64,000 bases of DNA from Tissierellia bacterium (GCA_030535395.1 JAUNLK010000002.1:84394-148393), one strand, 5' to 3'. Positions 33,724 through 42,545 are shown, counted from the stretch's first letter. Numbers and translations are program-made. Notes: generated by a model from the sequence alone, not told the origin.

Positions 33724-35064
33724 ATGAAACACTACGATTACATCGCCATTGGGGGCGGAAGCGGGGGCATAGCCACTGCCAATCGCGCCGCCGAGTATGG
33801 GGCCAGGGCCCTGATCATAGAGCAGGACCTGGTGGGGGGCACTTGTGTCAATCGAGGCTGTGTTCCCAAGAAAGTCCGCTGGTACGGGGGCGTCATGAAA
33901 ATGGCCCTGGACCACCACGCCTATGGCTATGGGGTCAGTCAAGTGGACTACAATTTCGACTATGGAGAACTGAAAAAGCAGGCTGACAACTACATCGAGC
34001 GGGCCCGGGCATCCTACTTCAAGGGCTTTGAAGCCAGGGGCACCGAACTTTTAAAGGGCAAGGCCACCTTTGTGGACGACCACACCGTGGAGGTGAACGG
34101 GGAGCTTTACACCGCAGATCACATCACCATTGCCACCGGGGCACATCCCAGAATGCCCAATTTTGAAGGGGCGGAGTATTTGGACAATAGCACCGACTTT
34201 TTCAATTGGACGGAACTGCCCGGAAAAATCGCCGTCATTGGCGGGGGCTATATTGGCACCGAGCTCAGCGGTCTGGTGGCAGAGCTGGGGGCCGAGACCC
34301 ACTTCTACATCAGGGGCCAGAGAATCCTGGCCAATTTCGACAGCTACATCACCGATGTGGTGACCCGCCACCTGGCCCAGACCGGGGTGAACCTCCACTT
34401 TGGCCTGAGCCTTTCCCGGGTGGAGAAAGTGGAGGAGGGGCTCTTGGCCCACCTCAGCGACGGCACCACCGAAGTCTTCGACAAGATCATTTGGGCGGCG
34501 GGCATCGCCCCCAACACCCAAAACCTGGGCCTGGAAAACACCCACATCGCCCTCTCCCCCAAGGGGAGCATCCTGGTGGATGAGTATCAGAACACCAATG
34601 TTCCCGGACTCTATGCCATTGGGGATGTCATCGACAAGGTGAATCTCACCCCCGTGGCCATTGCCGCCGGCCGCAGACTCTCCGACCGCCTCTTTGGCGG
34701 CATGGAGGGCCGCAAGCTCAACTACGAGAACATCCCCTCGGTGGTCTTCACCAATCCCCCCATGGGATCTGTGGGCCTCACCGAGGAGGAGGCCCGGAAG
34801 CGCTACGACGATGTGAAGGTCTATGCCCACAAGTTCACCGACATCTTCTCCTCCCTCACCCCCGTCCGCCGGCAGAACCGGATGAAGATGGTGGTCCAGG
34901 GCCCCGATGAAGTGGTGGTGGGCATCCACATGGCCGGAGACGGCGTGGACGAGTCCCTCCAGGGCTATGCCGTGGCCGTGGCCAATGGCCTCACCAAGGC
35001 CCAGTTCTCCGACACCGTGGCCATCCACCCCACCACTGCCGAGGAAGTGGTGACTCTGAGATAA
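33724..35064 (+). CDS. gor: Glutathione-disulfide reductase-like flavoenzyme
   Basis: 446 residues from ATG 33724 (AAGGAG 6 bp upstream). FAD-binding GGGSGG at 10-15, redox pair Cys41-x4-Cys46 in GGTCVNRGCVPKK, NADPH-binding GGGYIGTE with an Arg-x5-Leu-x2-Phe-Asp stretch (RGQRILANFD) as in NADPH-using glutathione reductases, and the C-terminal HPTTAEE His-Glu dyad. Reduces glutathione disulfide or a related low-molecular-weight disulfide. Single gene, divergent to metG. Confidence 0.85.
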   Translation: MKHYDYIAIGGGSGGIATANRAAEYGARALIIEQDLVGGTCVNRGCVPKKVRWYGGVMKMALDHHAYGYGVSQVDYNFDYGELKKQADNYIERARASYFKGFEARGTELLKGKATFVDDHTVEVNGELYTADHITIATGAHPRMPNFEGAEYLDNSTDFFNWTELPGKIAVIGGGYIGTELSGLVAELGAETHFYIRGQRILANFDSYITDVVTRHLAQTGVNLHFGLSLSRVEKVEEGLLAHLSDGTTEVFDKIIWAAGIAPNTQNLGLENTHIALSPKGSILVDEYQNTNVPGLYAIGDVIDKVNLTPVAIAAGRRLSDRLFGGMEGRKLNYENIPSVVFTNPPMGSVGLTEEEARKRYDDVKVYAHKFTDIFSSLTPVRRQNRMKMVVQGPDEVVVGIHMAGDGVDESLQGYAVAVANGLTKAQFSDTVAIHPTTAEEVVTLR

Positions 35065-35087
35065 TTTTTAAGACTCTAAAAAGTTTC

Positions 35088-35116
35088 TTGACTTTCCTCC
35101 AAAGCTGTATTACTAT
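35088..35116 (+). promoter_or_regulatory. Promoter of metNIQ
   Basis: TTGACT (35088-35093), 17-bp spacer, TACTAT (35111-35116). Confidence 0.7.
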
Positions 35117-35121
35117 GCCAG

Positions 35122-35340
35122 TATCGAAGATGAAGAGAAGAGTATCCATTCACCTTCAGGTTTCAGAGAGTCCCCATTTGGTGCAAGGGGATGCCGAAGA
35201 GAGTGGAGAACATGGCCTCGGATTCCGAGGGTCCCAAAGGCCCTTGCAGGTGCGCCTGTTATAGCGCCGGAGTATGATGGTACTCGATGAGGCAGAAATC
35301 GCGAGGTTTCTGTAAACAAAAGGTGGTAACACGATGATTC
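35122..35340 (+). promoter_or_regulatory. T-box riboswitch, methionine specifier
   Basis: Ordered T-box parts are visible: AAGAGAAGAGTA at the base of stem I, GAGAGT and distal loop GGTGCAAG, a specifier region GAACATGG where ATG reads as a Met codon, and the T-box AAAAGGTGGTAACACG at 35319-35334 containing the bulge that pairs with uncharged tRNA. AAAAGG can pair with CCTTTT (35343-35348) to form the antiterminator. It makes methionine uptake respond to uncharged tRNA-Met. Confidence 0.9.
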
Positions 35341-35382
35341 GTCCTTTTCCCCTGCCGTGGCAGTGTGGAAGAGGACTTTTTT
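35341..35382 (+). terminator. T-box-controlled terminator ahead of metN
   Basis: GTCCTtTTCC ... GGAAgAGGAC stem followed by T6 (35377-35382). Confidence 0.88.
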
Positions 35383-35408
35383 GTATACAGATGATGAAGG
35401 AGGAAGCA

Positions 35409-36473
35409 TTGATAGAGCTACAGGATATTTCCGTGGTCTTCACCCGAGATGGAAATACACTGAGGGCCGTGGATGAGGTGAATCTCACCGTGGAGAAGGG
35501 GGATATATTTGGCATTGTGGGCTTTTCCGGGGCGGGGAAATCCACCCTGGTGAGGACCATCAATCTCCTCCAGCCCCCCACCGAGGGCACCGTCACCGTC
35601 TCGGGGACGGAACTCACCTCCCTCTCCCAGGCAGAACTTCGCCAGCGCCGGAAGAAAATTGGCATGATCTTCCAGCACTTCAATCTCATGAATGCCCGGA
35701 CCATACTGGAAAATGTCACCTATCCCCTGAAGCGCTCGGGACTGTCCAAGGAGCAGAAGCGGGAGCGGGCCATGAAGCTGTTGAAATTGGTGGGCATTGA
35801 GGAGAAGGCCCACCAATACCCCAAGGAGCTCTCCGGGGGGCAAAAGCAGCGGGTGGCCATTGCCCGGGCCCTGGCCAATGAGCCGGAGATCCTCCTCTGC
35901 GATGAGGCCACCAGCGCCCTGGACCCCCAGACCACCCTCTCCATCCTCCACCTCCTCAAGGAGCTCAACCGCACCATGGATCTGACCATCGTCCTCATCA
36001 CCCACGAGATGCAGGCCGTCAAGGAAATCTGCAACAAGGTGGCGGTGATGGAGGCGGGGCGAGTGGTGGAACAGGGCACCATTCTCGACATCTTCGCCAA
36101 TCCCAAGGAGGACATCACTAAGGAGTTTATCAACACCGCCAATCACCAAAACGAAACTCGAAACAAAATTCTGGAGCACAATGTCCTGGACATGTTTCCA
36201 AAGGGCACCCTCCTCCACAATCTCAAATACATCGGCGACAGCAGCCTCAGGCCCCTTTTGGCCGACCTCTATCAGCTCTTTGCCGTAAAGACCAATATCC
36301 TGGCCGGGAGCATCGAGTACTTGGACCAGACCCCCTTTGGCAATCTCCTGGTGGTCTTCGAGGGGGAAGTCCCCCACCGGGAGGCGGCCATCGCCTATCT
36401 CAGGGAAAATGGCGTCGCCGTCACCGAGGAGAAGACCCAGCTTCCCCAGGAAAGGGAGGTGAAGCATGTTTGA
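35409..36473 (+). CDS. metN: Methionine ABC transporter ATP-binding protein
   Basis: About 354 residues. TTG at 35409 is 5 bp after AGGAGG (35398-35403) and gives the start LIELQDISVVF; ATG codons at 35391/35394 overlap that site. Walker A GFSGAGKST, signature LSGGQKQR, Walker B ILLCDEATSALD, then a C-terminal NIL domain (about 270-350) that senses methionine. With MetI and MetQ it imports D/L-methionine. Overlaps metI by 8 bp. Confidence 0.95.
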   Translation: MIELQDISVVFTRDGNTLRAVDEVNLTVEKGDIFGIVGFSGAGKSTLVRTINLLQPPTEGTVTVSGTELTSLSQAELRQRRKKIGMIFQHFNLMNARTILENVTYPLKRSGLSKEQKRERAMKLLKLVGIEEKAHQYPKELSGGQKQRVAIARALANEPEILLCDEATSALDPQTTLSILHLLKELNRTMDLTIVLITHEMQAVKEICNKVAVMEAGRVVEQGTILDIFANPKEDITKEFINTANHQNETRNKILEHNVLDMFPKGTLLHNLKYIGDSSLRPLLADLYQLFAVKTNILAGSIEYLDQTPFGNLLVVFEGEVPHREAAIAYLRENGVAVTEEKTQLPQEREVKHV

Positions 36474-37125
36474 AAATGTAGCACAGTACCAGCAGGACTT
36501 TCTCATTGAAACTGGAGCCACTGTCTACATGGTGGTTCTCACCGCCATCATCGCCGGCATCCTGGGCCTCATCACCGGGGTCCTCCTCATCCTCACCCGG
36601 GAGGGGGGACTCATGGAGCACAGGCCCCTCTACTGGATCCTGGACAAGCTGGTGAATATTTTCCGCTCCATTCCCTTTGTCATTCTCCTGGCCCTCATTA
36701 GCCCCGTGACCCGGGCCATCATTGGCACCACCATCGGCAATCGGGCGGCCATTGTGCCTCTGGTCTTTGGCACCGTCCCCTTCTACGCCCGCCAGGTGGA
36801 AAATGCCCTGGCCGAGGTGGACGGGGGGATCATCGAGGCCGCCATCGCCATGGGGGATGCCCCCAAAGATGTCATCTTCGGGGTCTACCTCAAGGAGGGC
36901 CTCCCCGCCATCATCAGAGCCAGCGCCATGACCGTCATCTCCCTCATCGGCCTCACCGCCATGGCGGGGGCCGTGGGGGCCGGGGGCCTGGGCAATCTCG
37001 CCATCACCAAGGGCTACAATCGCCTCCAAGACGATGTGACCTTGGTTGCCACTGTCATCATTCTGCTGTTAGTTTTTGTCGCTCAGGGAATCTTCAACCT
37101 TTGGGAAAAGAAGGTCTCCCACTAA
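36466..37125 (+). CDS. metI: Methionine ABC transporter permease
   Basis: 219 residues, five membrane segments, EAA loop EAAIAMGDAPKDVIFGVYL near 125-145. Typical MetI length and FRSIPFVILL motif. Couples MetN to MetQ. Confidence 0.96.
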   Translation: MFENVAQYQQDFLIETGATVYMVVLTAIIAGILGLITGVLLILTREGGLMEHRPLYWILDKLVNIFRSIPFVILLALISPVTRAIIGTTIGNRAAIVPLVFGTVPFYARQVENALAEVDGGIIEAAIAMGDAPKDVIFGVYLKEGLPAIIRASAMTVISLIGLTAMAGAVGAGGLGNLAITKGYNRLQDDVTLVATVIILLLVFVAQGIFNLWEKKVSH

Positions 37126-37144
37126 TTCCTTTAAGGAGGACATT

Positions 37145-38020
37145 ATGAAAAAATGGAAGAAAATCACCCGCTTGACCGCCCTCACCCTCTTCGCACTCCT
37201 CTTTGCCGCAGCCTGCGGCGGTGGCGGAGGCCAAAACGCCGGGGGAGATGCCCCCGCAGCTGAAGGTGCCAAGGGCACCGTGGAAGATCCCGTAAAAGTG
37301 GGGGTCGTGGGAGACGACGCCAGAATGTGGGAAGTGGCCAAGGAACTGGCCGCCAAGGACGACTTCCACATTGAAATTGTGGAATTCACCGACTACAACA
37401 CCCCCAACGACGCCCTGGCCGGTGGAGACCTGGACCTCAACGCCTTCCAGCACCAGGCCTTCCTGGACGACTACAACGAAGCCAAGGGCACAGAGCTCAC
37501 CACCATTGGGGTCACCTATCTGGATCCCCTGGGCCTCTACTCCGTGAAAGTACTGAGCCCCGATGAAGTGCCCCAGGGAGGCACCGTGGCCATTCCCAAC
37601 GACCCCACCAATGCCGGCCGGGGGATCTATGTCCTGGAGCAAGCGGGCCTCATCACCCTGAAAGAGGACGCCCCCCTCTCCCCCACAGTGGACGACATTG
37701 CAGAAAACCCCAAGGAACTGGAGATTAAAGAACTGGATGCCGCCCAAATTGCCCGGAGCCTCCCCGATGTGGATGCCGCCATTATCAACAGCGGCCTGGC
37801 CGTGGACGCCGGTCTCGATCCCCTCTCCGACTCCATCTTCATTGAAGAGGCGGGAGAAGCCGCACAGGAGTACATCAATGTCATCGTGGCCCGTCCCGAG
37901 GACAAGGACAACGAGGCCTATCTCAAAACCGTGGGCTACTACAATACCGACGAAGTGGAAATTGCCATTCAGGAAGTCTACAATGGCAGCAAACTCGCCG
38001 CTTGGAAACTGGAAAAATAA
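37145..38020 (+). CDS. metQ: Methionine-binding lipoprotein
   Basis: 291 residues from ATG 37145 (TAAGGAGG site). Signal peptide and lipobox FAAAC (Cys about 23), a Gly-rich linker, then a NlpA/MetQ-type receptor with DLDLNAFQHQAFLDDYN, the conserved QH motif around the ligand pocket. Last gene of the T-box operon. Confidence 0.95.
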   Translation: MKKWKKITRLTALTLFALLFAAACGGGGGQNAGGDAPAAEGAKGTVEDPVKVGVVGDDARMWEVAKELAAKDDFHIEIVEFTDYNTPNDALAGGDLDLNAFQHQAFLDDYNEAKGTELTTIGVTYLDPLGLYSVKVLSPDEVPQGGTVAIPNDPTNAGRGIYVLEQAGLITLKEDAPLSPTVDDIAENPKELEIKELDAAQIARSLPDVDAAIINSGLAVDAGLDPLSDSIFIEEAGEAAQEYINVIVARPEDKDNEAYLKTVGYYNTDEVEIAIQEVYNGSKLAAWKLEK

Positions 38021-38036
38021 AAGCAACAGCATGATG

Positions 38037-38070
38037 AAAACTCCGGAGCTCACTCCGGAGTTTTATTTTT
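38037..38070 (+). terminator. Terminator after metQ
   Basis: AAAACTCCGGAG/CTCCGGAGTTTT stem, then ATTTTT. Confidence 0.9.
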
Positions 38071-38084
38071 ATGGCAGGCCGCCC

Positions 38085-38113
38085 TTGACAGAGCCCCAAT
38101 CCATCTGTATAAT
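38085..38113 (+). promoter_or_regulatory. Perfect consensus promoter for tRNA-Ser and SRP RNA
   Basis: TTGACA (38085-38090), 17-bp spacer, TATAAT (38108-38113); 26 bp ahead of the tRNA. Confidence 0.9.
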
Positions 38114-38139
38114 AGATTTCTGTAATCAATAATTAACAC

Positions 38140-38231
38140 GGAGAGATGGTTGAGTTGGTTTAAGGCGCTCGCCTGGAAAGCGGGTATACGTTAATAGCGT
38201 ATCGGGGGTTCGAATCCCCCTCTCTCCGCCA
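38140..38231 (+). tRNA. tRNA-Ser (GGA anticodon)
   Basis: 92 nt class II tRNA: acceptor GGAGAGA/TCTCTCC, anticodon loop CTGGAAA (GGA), long variable arm around TATACG/CGTATC, T-loop TTCGAAT, encoded CCA at 38229-38231. Confidence 0.96.
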
Positions 38232-38242
38232 GTAAAAATTTT

Positions 38243-38509
38243 GCCATGCTAGACGGGAAATTAGCGGTGTCCTGTAACCTGCAATCCGCTACAGCAGGGT
38301 TGAATCCCCGATTTCGGTCTTCACTTCTTCGGTCTGCCCGAGGCAAGTGGCGTTGAGGACCGGGCTTCACGCAACAGGCCCCTGCGAACCGTGTCAGGTC
38401 TTGACGGAAGCAGCACTAAGTAGGTTCGTCTGTGTGCCGTGAAAGTACCCGATCTGAGTTAACTGCCCCGGTAACGCGAGGGAGGGCTGAACAACATCGG
38501 GTGCATGGC
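38243..38509 (+). ncRNA. ffs: Signal recognition particle RNA, large bacterial type
   Basis: 267 nt. Closing stem GCCATGC/GCATGGC; Alu-domain segment with AGCGGTGTCCTGTAACCTGCAATCCGCT near the 5' end; and the S-domain apical hairpin CAGGTCTTGACGGAAGCAGCACTAAG with the Ffh-binding loop. Same layout as Bacillus scRNA. Eleven bases after tRNA-Ser and probably co-transcribed with it. Confidence 0.95.
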
Positions 38510-38521
38510 TCTATAGAAAGT

Positions 38522-38548
38522 AAAGACAGGCTTTCGCCTGTCTTTTTT
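38522..38548 (+). terminator. Terminator after SRP RNA
   Basis: AAAGACAGG/CCTGTCTTT stem with CTTTCG loop followed by T-run. Confidence 0.9.
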
Positions 38549-38556
38549 GTTGCCCA

Positions 38557-38627
38557 AATTCACCCACCAAAAAGCCCCCAGGCCGCGGCTGCGGTTCTGG
38601 GGGTTTTGTATTTATCTTCGGTCTCGG
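38557..38627 (-). repeat. Direct repeat copy A (duplicated oppF end plus terminator)
   Basis: About 70 bp, roughly 88% identical to 39820-39888. It contains an AAAAAGCCCCCAGG ... CTGGGGG hairpin (terminator for the lipoprotein gene on the minus strand) and a remnant of the last codons of oppF (ATCTTCGGTCTCGG on the plus strand). Confidence 0.85.
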
Positions 38628-38683
38628 AGCTTGCGGACCTTTGTCAGATTTCCATGTGTTTTAATATCCCTAGTAATTCAACT

Positions 38684-39565
38684 TCACAGTTCATGAGAGA
38701 CCACCCCATCCTGTTTGCAGATGACAATTTTATTGCCTTCCATCCTCACCCCAATGATGTCTTCTTCAAAAAAACTATGATCACTTTCGATATTTGTGAC
38801 CTTTAAAGCTAACTGGCTCTCTTCATTGAGGATATACTGAAATAAATAGTTTCCTCGGAAAAAGTTTTCTGTTTCTTTTTTGAATGTCTTGTGATCGGAT
38901 ATCAGATTGATTCCATCTGAAGTGTATAGATCCCCATTTCCAATGAGAACAAGGCCATCCTTCAGTCCTGATCTCATTTCTTCGGGGGCACCACTGATTT
39001 CATCCCGAAGGACCCTGTATAAGGAGTAATCATCATTTTCGCTATTGTAGACCGTATAGTATATGTATTCATCCCCAACGGCTCCATAGTCTATGGCCCC
39101 CCCAGTATTTGAATAGTCTATATTTTCTTGAGTTTTAAGATTGTATACCCCGATCCTTCTCTTTTCGGTATTTTCGGCCCCATTTTCATCATAGTATGTG
39201 TGGATGTAGTACAAATTGTGATCCACCATACCAATGGGGAATACCCCTTGCCCCTGATCAAAATTATGGATATTCGAAATCGATTTACGGGCAAGTTTAA
39301 GTAGACCGAAATCATTTGTCATGGAATTCCCATTCACAAATATGTCTCCATGATCTACATTAAACTGAAATTGATTGTCGGCATGATCCCACAACTGGGT
39401 TTTTTTCGTATGGGGATGATATTCCACTATTTTTTGAGTATACGGATTATAGAAAAATTCAATTTCACCAGGGTTTTCTACTTCTTCAACCCTACTGAAA
39501 TTCACACATGAAGTACATAACAGCACAGCTAGTGCGAAAAATATAACTCCGGTTCTCCCTTTCAT
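38684..39565 (-). CDS. AT-rich lipoprotein of unknown function
   Basis: 293 residues. Signal peptide with lipobox CTSC (Cys20). The mature protein has repeated short blocks with Tyr/Ile-rich strands (LYYIHTYYDENG, EYIYYTVYNSEN, DGLVLIGNGDLY), reminiscent of a beta-propeller or DUF5050-like fold, but I do not recognise a family. Base composition is clearly more AT-rich than the genes on both sides, and the gene lies between two copies of the oppF 3' end, so it looks acquired. It has no operon partner. Confidence 0.8.
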   Translation of the reverse strand: MKGRTGVIFFALAVLLCTSCVNFSRVEEVENPGEIEFFYNPYTQKIVEYHPHTKKTQLWDHADNQFQFNVDHGDIFVNGNSMTNDFGLLKLARKSISNIHNFDQGQGVFPIGMVDHNLYYIHTYYDENGAENTEKRRIGVYNLKTQENIDYSNTGGAIDYGAVGDEYIYYTVYNSENDDYSLYRVLRDEISGAPEEMRSGLKDGLVLIGNGDLYTSDGINLISDHKTFKKETENFFRGNYLFQYILNEESQLALKVTNIESDHSFFEEDIIGVRMEGNKIVICKQDGVVSHEL

Positions 39566-39819
39566 AAGCCCAACCTTTCGTTTTCAAATAAAAAGGCCCA
39601 AAATGAAACCATTTCAAAGCAACGTTCATGCGTCTGAAGAAATTTCCCATGGCAAGGATTGATTTTCTTCATAATGCAACGATTCTGTTATGGGCTGCCA
39701 ATTTATTTTTCGTGATGGCTGTTTCTTTCCTCTGTTTTATGATTTTATCTTGTTTTTATTGTATCATACCACCTGTTTTCCTAAACCCAAGAAGTTTCTA
39801 AATTCCTTTTATTCTTGAC
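39566..39819 (-). other. AT-rich upstream region of the lipoprotein gene
   Basis: No coding frame recognised. It is as AT-rich as the lipoprotein gene and presumably holds its promoter; I could not choose a convincing -35/-10 pair. It belongs to the inserted segment bounded by the direct repeats. Confidence 0.5.
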
Positions 39820-39888
39820 AATTCACCCAACAAAAAGCCCCCAGGCCGCCACTGCGGTTCTGGGGGTTCTCTCTATCTTCGGTCTCGG
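39820..39888 (-). repeat. Direct repeat copy B (native oppF end plus terminator)
   Basis: Covers the final codons and stop of oppF and the CCCCCAG/CTGGGGG terminator hairpin with T5 on the minus strand. Copy A lies 1.26 kb away in the same orientation. Confidence 0.85.
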
Positions 39889-40670
39889 GGGTGCTGGATG
39901 GGCACGGCCCGGAGGAGTTTTTTGGTGTAGGGGTGTTGGGGATTGCGGTAGATTTCTTCTCGTTCTCCCAGTTCCACCAGTTCTCCGTTGAGGAGGACGC
40001 CCACCCGGTGGGAGATGTGTTCCACTACGGCCAGATTGTGGGAGATGAAGACATAGCTGAGGCCCAGTTCCTGCTGGAGTTCCTCCAGGAGATTGATGAT
40101 CTGGGCCTGAATGGACACGTCCAGGGCGGAGGTGGGCTCATCGGCCAGGATGATCTTGGGCCGGAGGACCAGGGCCCTGGCGATGCCAATCCGCTGGCGC
40201 TGTCCCCCGGAAAATTCGTGGGGGTAGCGGCGGTAGTGCTGCTCGGTGAGGCCGCAGACTTTCATGGCCTCCAGCACCCGCTCCCGAATGTTCTTTTCCC
40301 CGTGATTGATAAGGGGCTCTGCGATGATCTCTCCTGCCGTCATGGAGGGATTGAGGGAGCTGTAGGGGTCCTGGAAGATGAGCTGGATGTTCCGGCGGAT
40401 CTCCCGAAGCTCTGCCGCAGATGCCCCCAAAATCTCCCGGCCCTCGTAGGTGATGGAGCCCTGGGTGTCCTTGAAGGAGCCCAGGATGCAGCGGAGGAGG
40501 GTGCTCTTGCCGCTGCCGGACTCCCCCACGATTCCCAGGGTCTCTCCTGGGGCCACGGTAAAGGAGACGTCCTTCACGGCGGTGAAGCTGCCGGTCTTCT
40601 GCCCCAAAAGATTCCTCCTGCCGGCGGGGAAGGTCTTGGTGACATGGGAGAGTTTTAGAAGTTCTGTCAT
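39873..40670 (-). CDS. oppF: Oligopeptide/dipeptide ABC transporter ATPase OppF
   Basis: 265 residues. Walker A GESGSGKST, signature FSGGQRQR, Walker B IILADEPTSALD, switch His in FISHNLAVV. Somewhat shorter than typical OppF (300+): the C-terminal iron-sulfur/Cys-containing tail is missing, the protein ending soon after NPQHPYTKKLLRAVPIQHP. The last codons are within the duplicated repeat. Overlaps oppD by 4 bp. Confidence 0.92.
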   Translation of the reverse strand: MTELLKLSHVTKTFPAGRRNLLGQKTGSFTAVKDVSFTVAPGETLGIVGESGSGKSTLLRCILGSFKDTQGSITYEGREILGASAAELREIRRNIQLIFQDPYSSLNPSMTAGEIIAEPLINHGEKNIRERVLEAMKVCGLTEQHYRRYPHEFSGGQRQRIGIARALVLRPKIILADEPTSALDVSIQAQIINLLEELQQELGLSYVFISHNLAVVEHISHRVGVLLNGELVELGEREEIYRNPQHPYTKKLLRAVPIQHPRDRR

Positions 40671-41659
40671 GACCTTTCCCCCTTCCCGTAGAGGTGACAG
40701 CGTACCAGACTCTCACCCACCCGCTCCTCCCCCGGGTCCTCTTTCCAGCAGATGTCCATGGCCCTCTCGCAGCGGGCTGCAAAGGCGCAGTGGTCCATCT
40801 CCTCCGTGGCCGGGGGCACATTGCCCTCGATGGAGTAGAGTTTTTCATCGACATTTTCCAGGGTGGGCCGGGCCTTGAGTAGCCCCTGGGTGTAGGGGTG
40901 CTTGGGGCGGTCAAAGAGGGTGAAGACATCGGCCTTTTCCACAATTTGCCCGTGGTACATGACCACCACCCGGTCGGCCATCTCCGCCACCACCCCCAGG
41001 TCGTGGGTGATGAGGAGGATGGCGGTGCCGTACTCCTCCTTGAGGCGCTTCATTAAATCCAGCACCTCCGCCTGTATGGTGACATCCAAGGCGGTGGTGG
41101 GCTCATCGGCAATGAGGAGCCGGGGCCGGGCGGCCAGGGCAATGGCGATCATCACCCGCTGGCGCTGTCCCCCGGAGAGCTCGTGGGGGAAGGCGGCCAT
41201 CTTCCCCTCGGGATCGGGCATTTCCACGGCCCGGAGCATGTCGATGCTCCGCTCCACCGCCTCTTTTTTGGAGAGGCCCAGGATTTTTTGATAGACCTCC
41301 CTCAGCTGAAAGCCGATTTTCAGGGAAGGATTCAAGCTGGTCATGGGCTCCTGGAAGATGATGCTCATGTCCCTGCCTCGAAGGGCCCGGTGCTGATCCT
41401 CTGTGAGGGAGAGAACATCGGTGCCGTCAAAGTAGATGTGGCCGGATTCAATTTTGCCCTGGGGCTTGGGGAGCAGGCCCAAGAGGCTCAGGGCCGTGAC
41501 GCTCTTGCCACTCCCCGACTCCCCCACCAGGGCCACGGTCTCGCCGGCATCAAGGTGAAAGCTCACCCCATTGACGGCGTGAACCACGCCCTTGTCCGTG
41601 TGAAAGGAGGTGTGGAGCTGGTCAAATGTCACCAGGTGATCTCTGTGTACTTCCTTCAT
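40667..41659 (-). CDS. oppD: Oligopeptide/dipeptide ABC transporter ATPase OppD
   Basis: 330 residues, full length. Walker A GESGSGKSV, signature LSGGQRQR, Walker B LLIADEPTTALD, and the C-terminal oligopeptide-specific tail with two Cys (CAFAARCERAMDICW), the expected place of the OppD cluster-binding cysteines. Peptide import supplies amino acids, including lysine, for fermentation. Confidence 0.94.
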   Translation of the reverse strand: MKEVHRDHLVTFDQLHTSFHTDKGVVHAVNGVSFHLDAGETVALVGESGSGKSVTALSLLGLLPKPQGKIESGHIYFDGTDVLSLTEDQHRALRGRDMSIIFQEPMTSLNPSLKIGFQLREVYQKILGLSKKEAVERSIDMLRAVEMPDPEGKMAAFPHELSGGQRQRVMIAIALAARPRLLIADEPTTALDVTIQAEVLDLMKRLKEEYGTAILLITHDLGVVAEMADRVVVMYHGQIVEKADVFTLFDRPKHPYTQGLLKARPTLENVDEKLYSIEGNVPPATEEMDHCAFAARCERAMDICWKEDPGEERVGESLVRCHLYGKGERS

Positions 41660-41661
41660 TC

Positions 41662-42537
41662 CTACCTCCTTGCCTTGGGATCCAGGGCATCTCTCAAGCC
41701 GTCCCCCAGTAGATTCAAGCTAAAAATGGTGAGAGCAATGGCCAGCCCCGGAAACAGGGTCATGTGGGGATAGTCCCGAATAAAGGCCCGCCCCTGACTG
41801 AGCATATTCCCCCACTCCGGGGTGGGGGGCTGAACCCCCAGGCCAATGAAGGAGAGGGAGGCCCCTTGAAGGATGGCCGTCCCCACCCCCAGGGTGGCCT
41901 GGACGATGATGGGCCCGGTGATATTGGGGAGGATGTGGCGGAGGATGATGCGAAAATCCCCCGCGCCCCCAATGCGGGCCGCCTCCACATACTCCCGCTC
42001 CTTGGCCGAGAGGACCGAGGCCCGGACGAGCCTTGCATAGCCGGTGATTCCCGTGAGGGAAACGGCCAGGATCAGATTCCACATCCCCGTGCCCAGGGCA
42101 GCGGAGATGGCAATGGCCAAGACCAGGGAGGGAATGGAGAGGACGATGTCCACCATGCGCATGATCACATTGTCCAGCTTCCCCCCATAGTAGCCGCTGA
42201 TGGCCCCCAAAAAGGTCCCCAGAGCCAGGGAGATGAGGGTGGCGAAGATCCCCACAAAGAGGCTGATCCTGGCCCCATAGACCACATTGCTAAAGACATC
42301 CCTCCCGAAATTGTCGGTGCCAAAGGGGTGGGCCGCCGAAGGGGGCAGGAATCTATTGGCGAGATCCTGGGCCTCGGGGGCATATGGGGCAATGAGGGGG
42401 GCGAAGATGGCCACCAGCACAAAGAGCACCACTATGGAAAGGCCCAAAATGGCCATTTTGTTCTTGGAAAACTGACGGATCAAATCCCCCATGAGGCTGG
42501 CTTCCCTGGGGGCCTTATCTTGTAGATTCATTTCCAT
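41662..42537 (-). CDS. oppC: Oligopeptide/dipeptide ABC transporter permease OppC
   Basis: 291 residues, about six membrane segments, N-terminal cytoplasmic stretch and the EAA loop EYVEAARIGGAGDFRIILRHILPN. FGTDNFGRDVFS is the family marker. RBS TAGGAGG before ATG 42537. Confidence 0.95.
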   Translation of the reverse strand: MEMNLQDKAPREASLMGDLIRQFSKNKMAILGLSIVVLFVLVAIFAPLIAPYAPEAQDLANRFLPPSAAHPFGTDNFGRDVFSNVVYGARISLFVGIFATLISLALGTFLGAISGYYGGKLDNVIMRMVDIVLSIPSLVLAIAISAALGTGMWNLILAVSLTGITGYARLVRASVLSAKEREYVEAARIGGAGDFRIILRHILPNITGPIIVQATLGVGTAILQGASLSFIGLGVQPPTPEWGNMLSQGRAFIRDYPHMTLFPGLAIALTIFSLNLLGDGLRDALDPKARR

Positions 42538-42545
42538 GGGGCCTC

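Noticed and set aside
38432..38806. Plus-strand frame across the SRP RNA and lipoprotein end
   Set aside because: Runs through a structured RNA gene and two terminators and has no ribosome-binding site.
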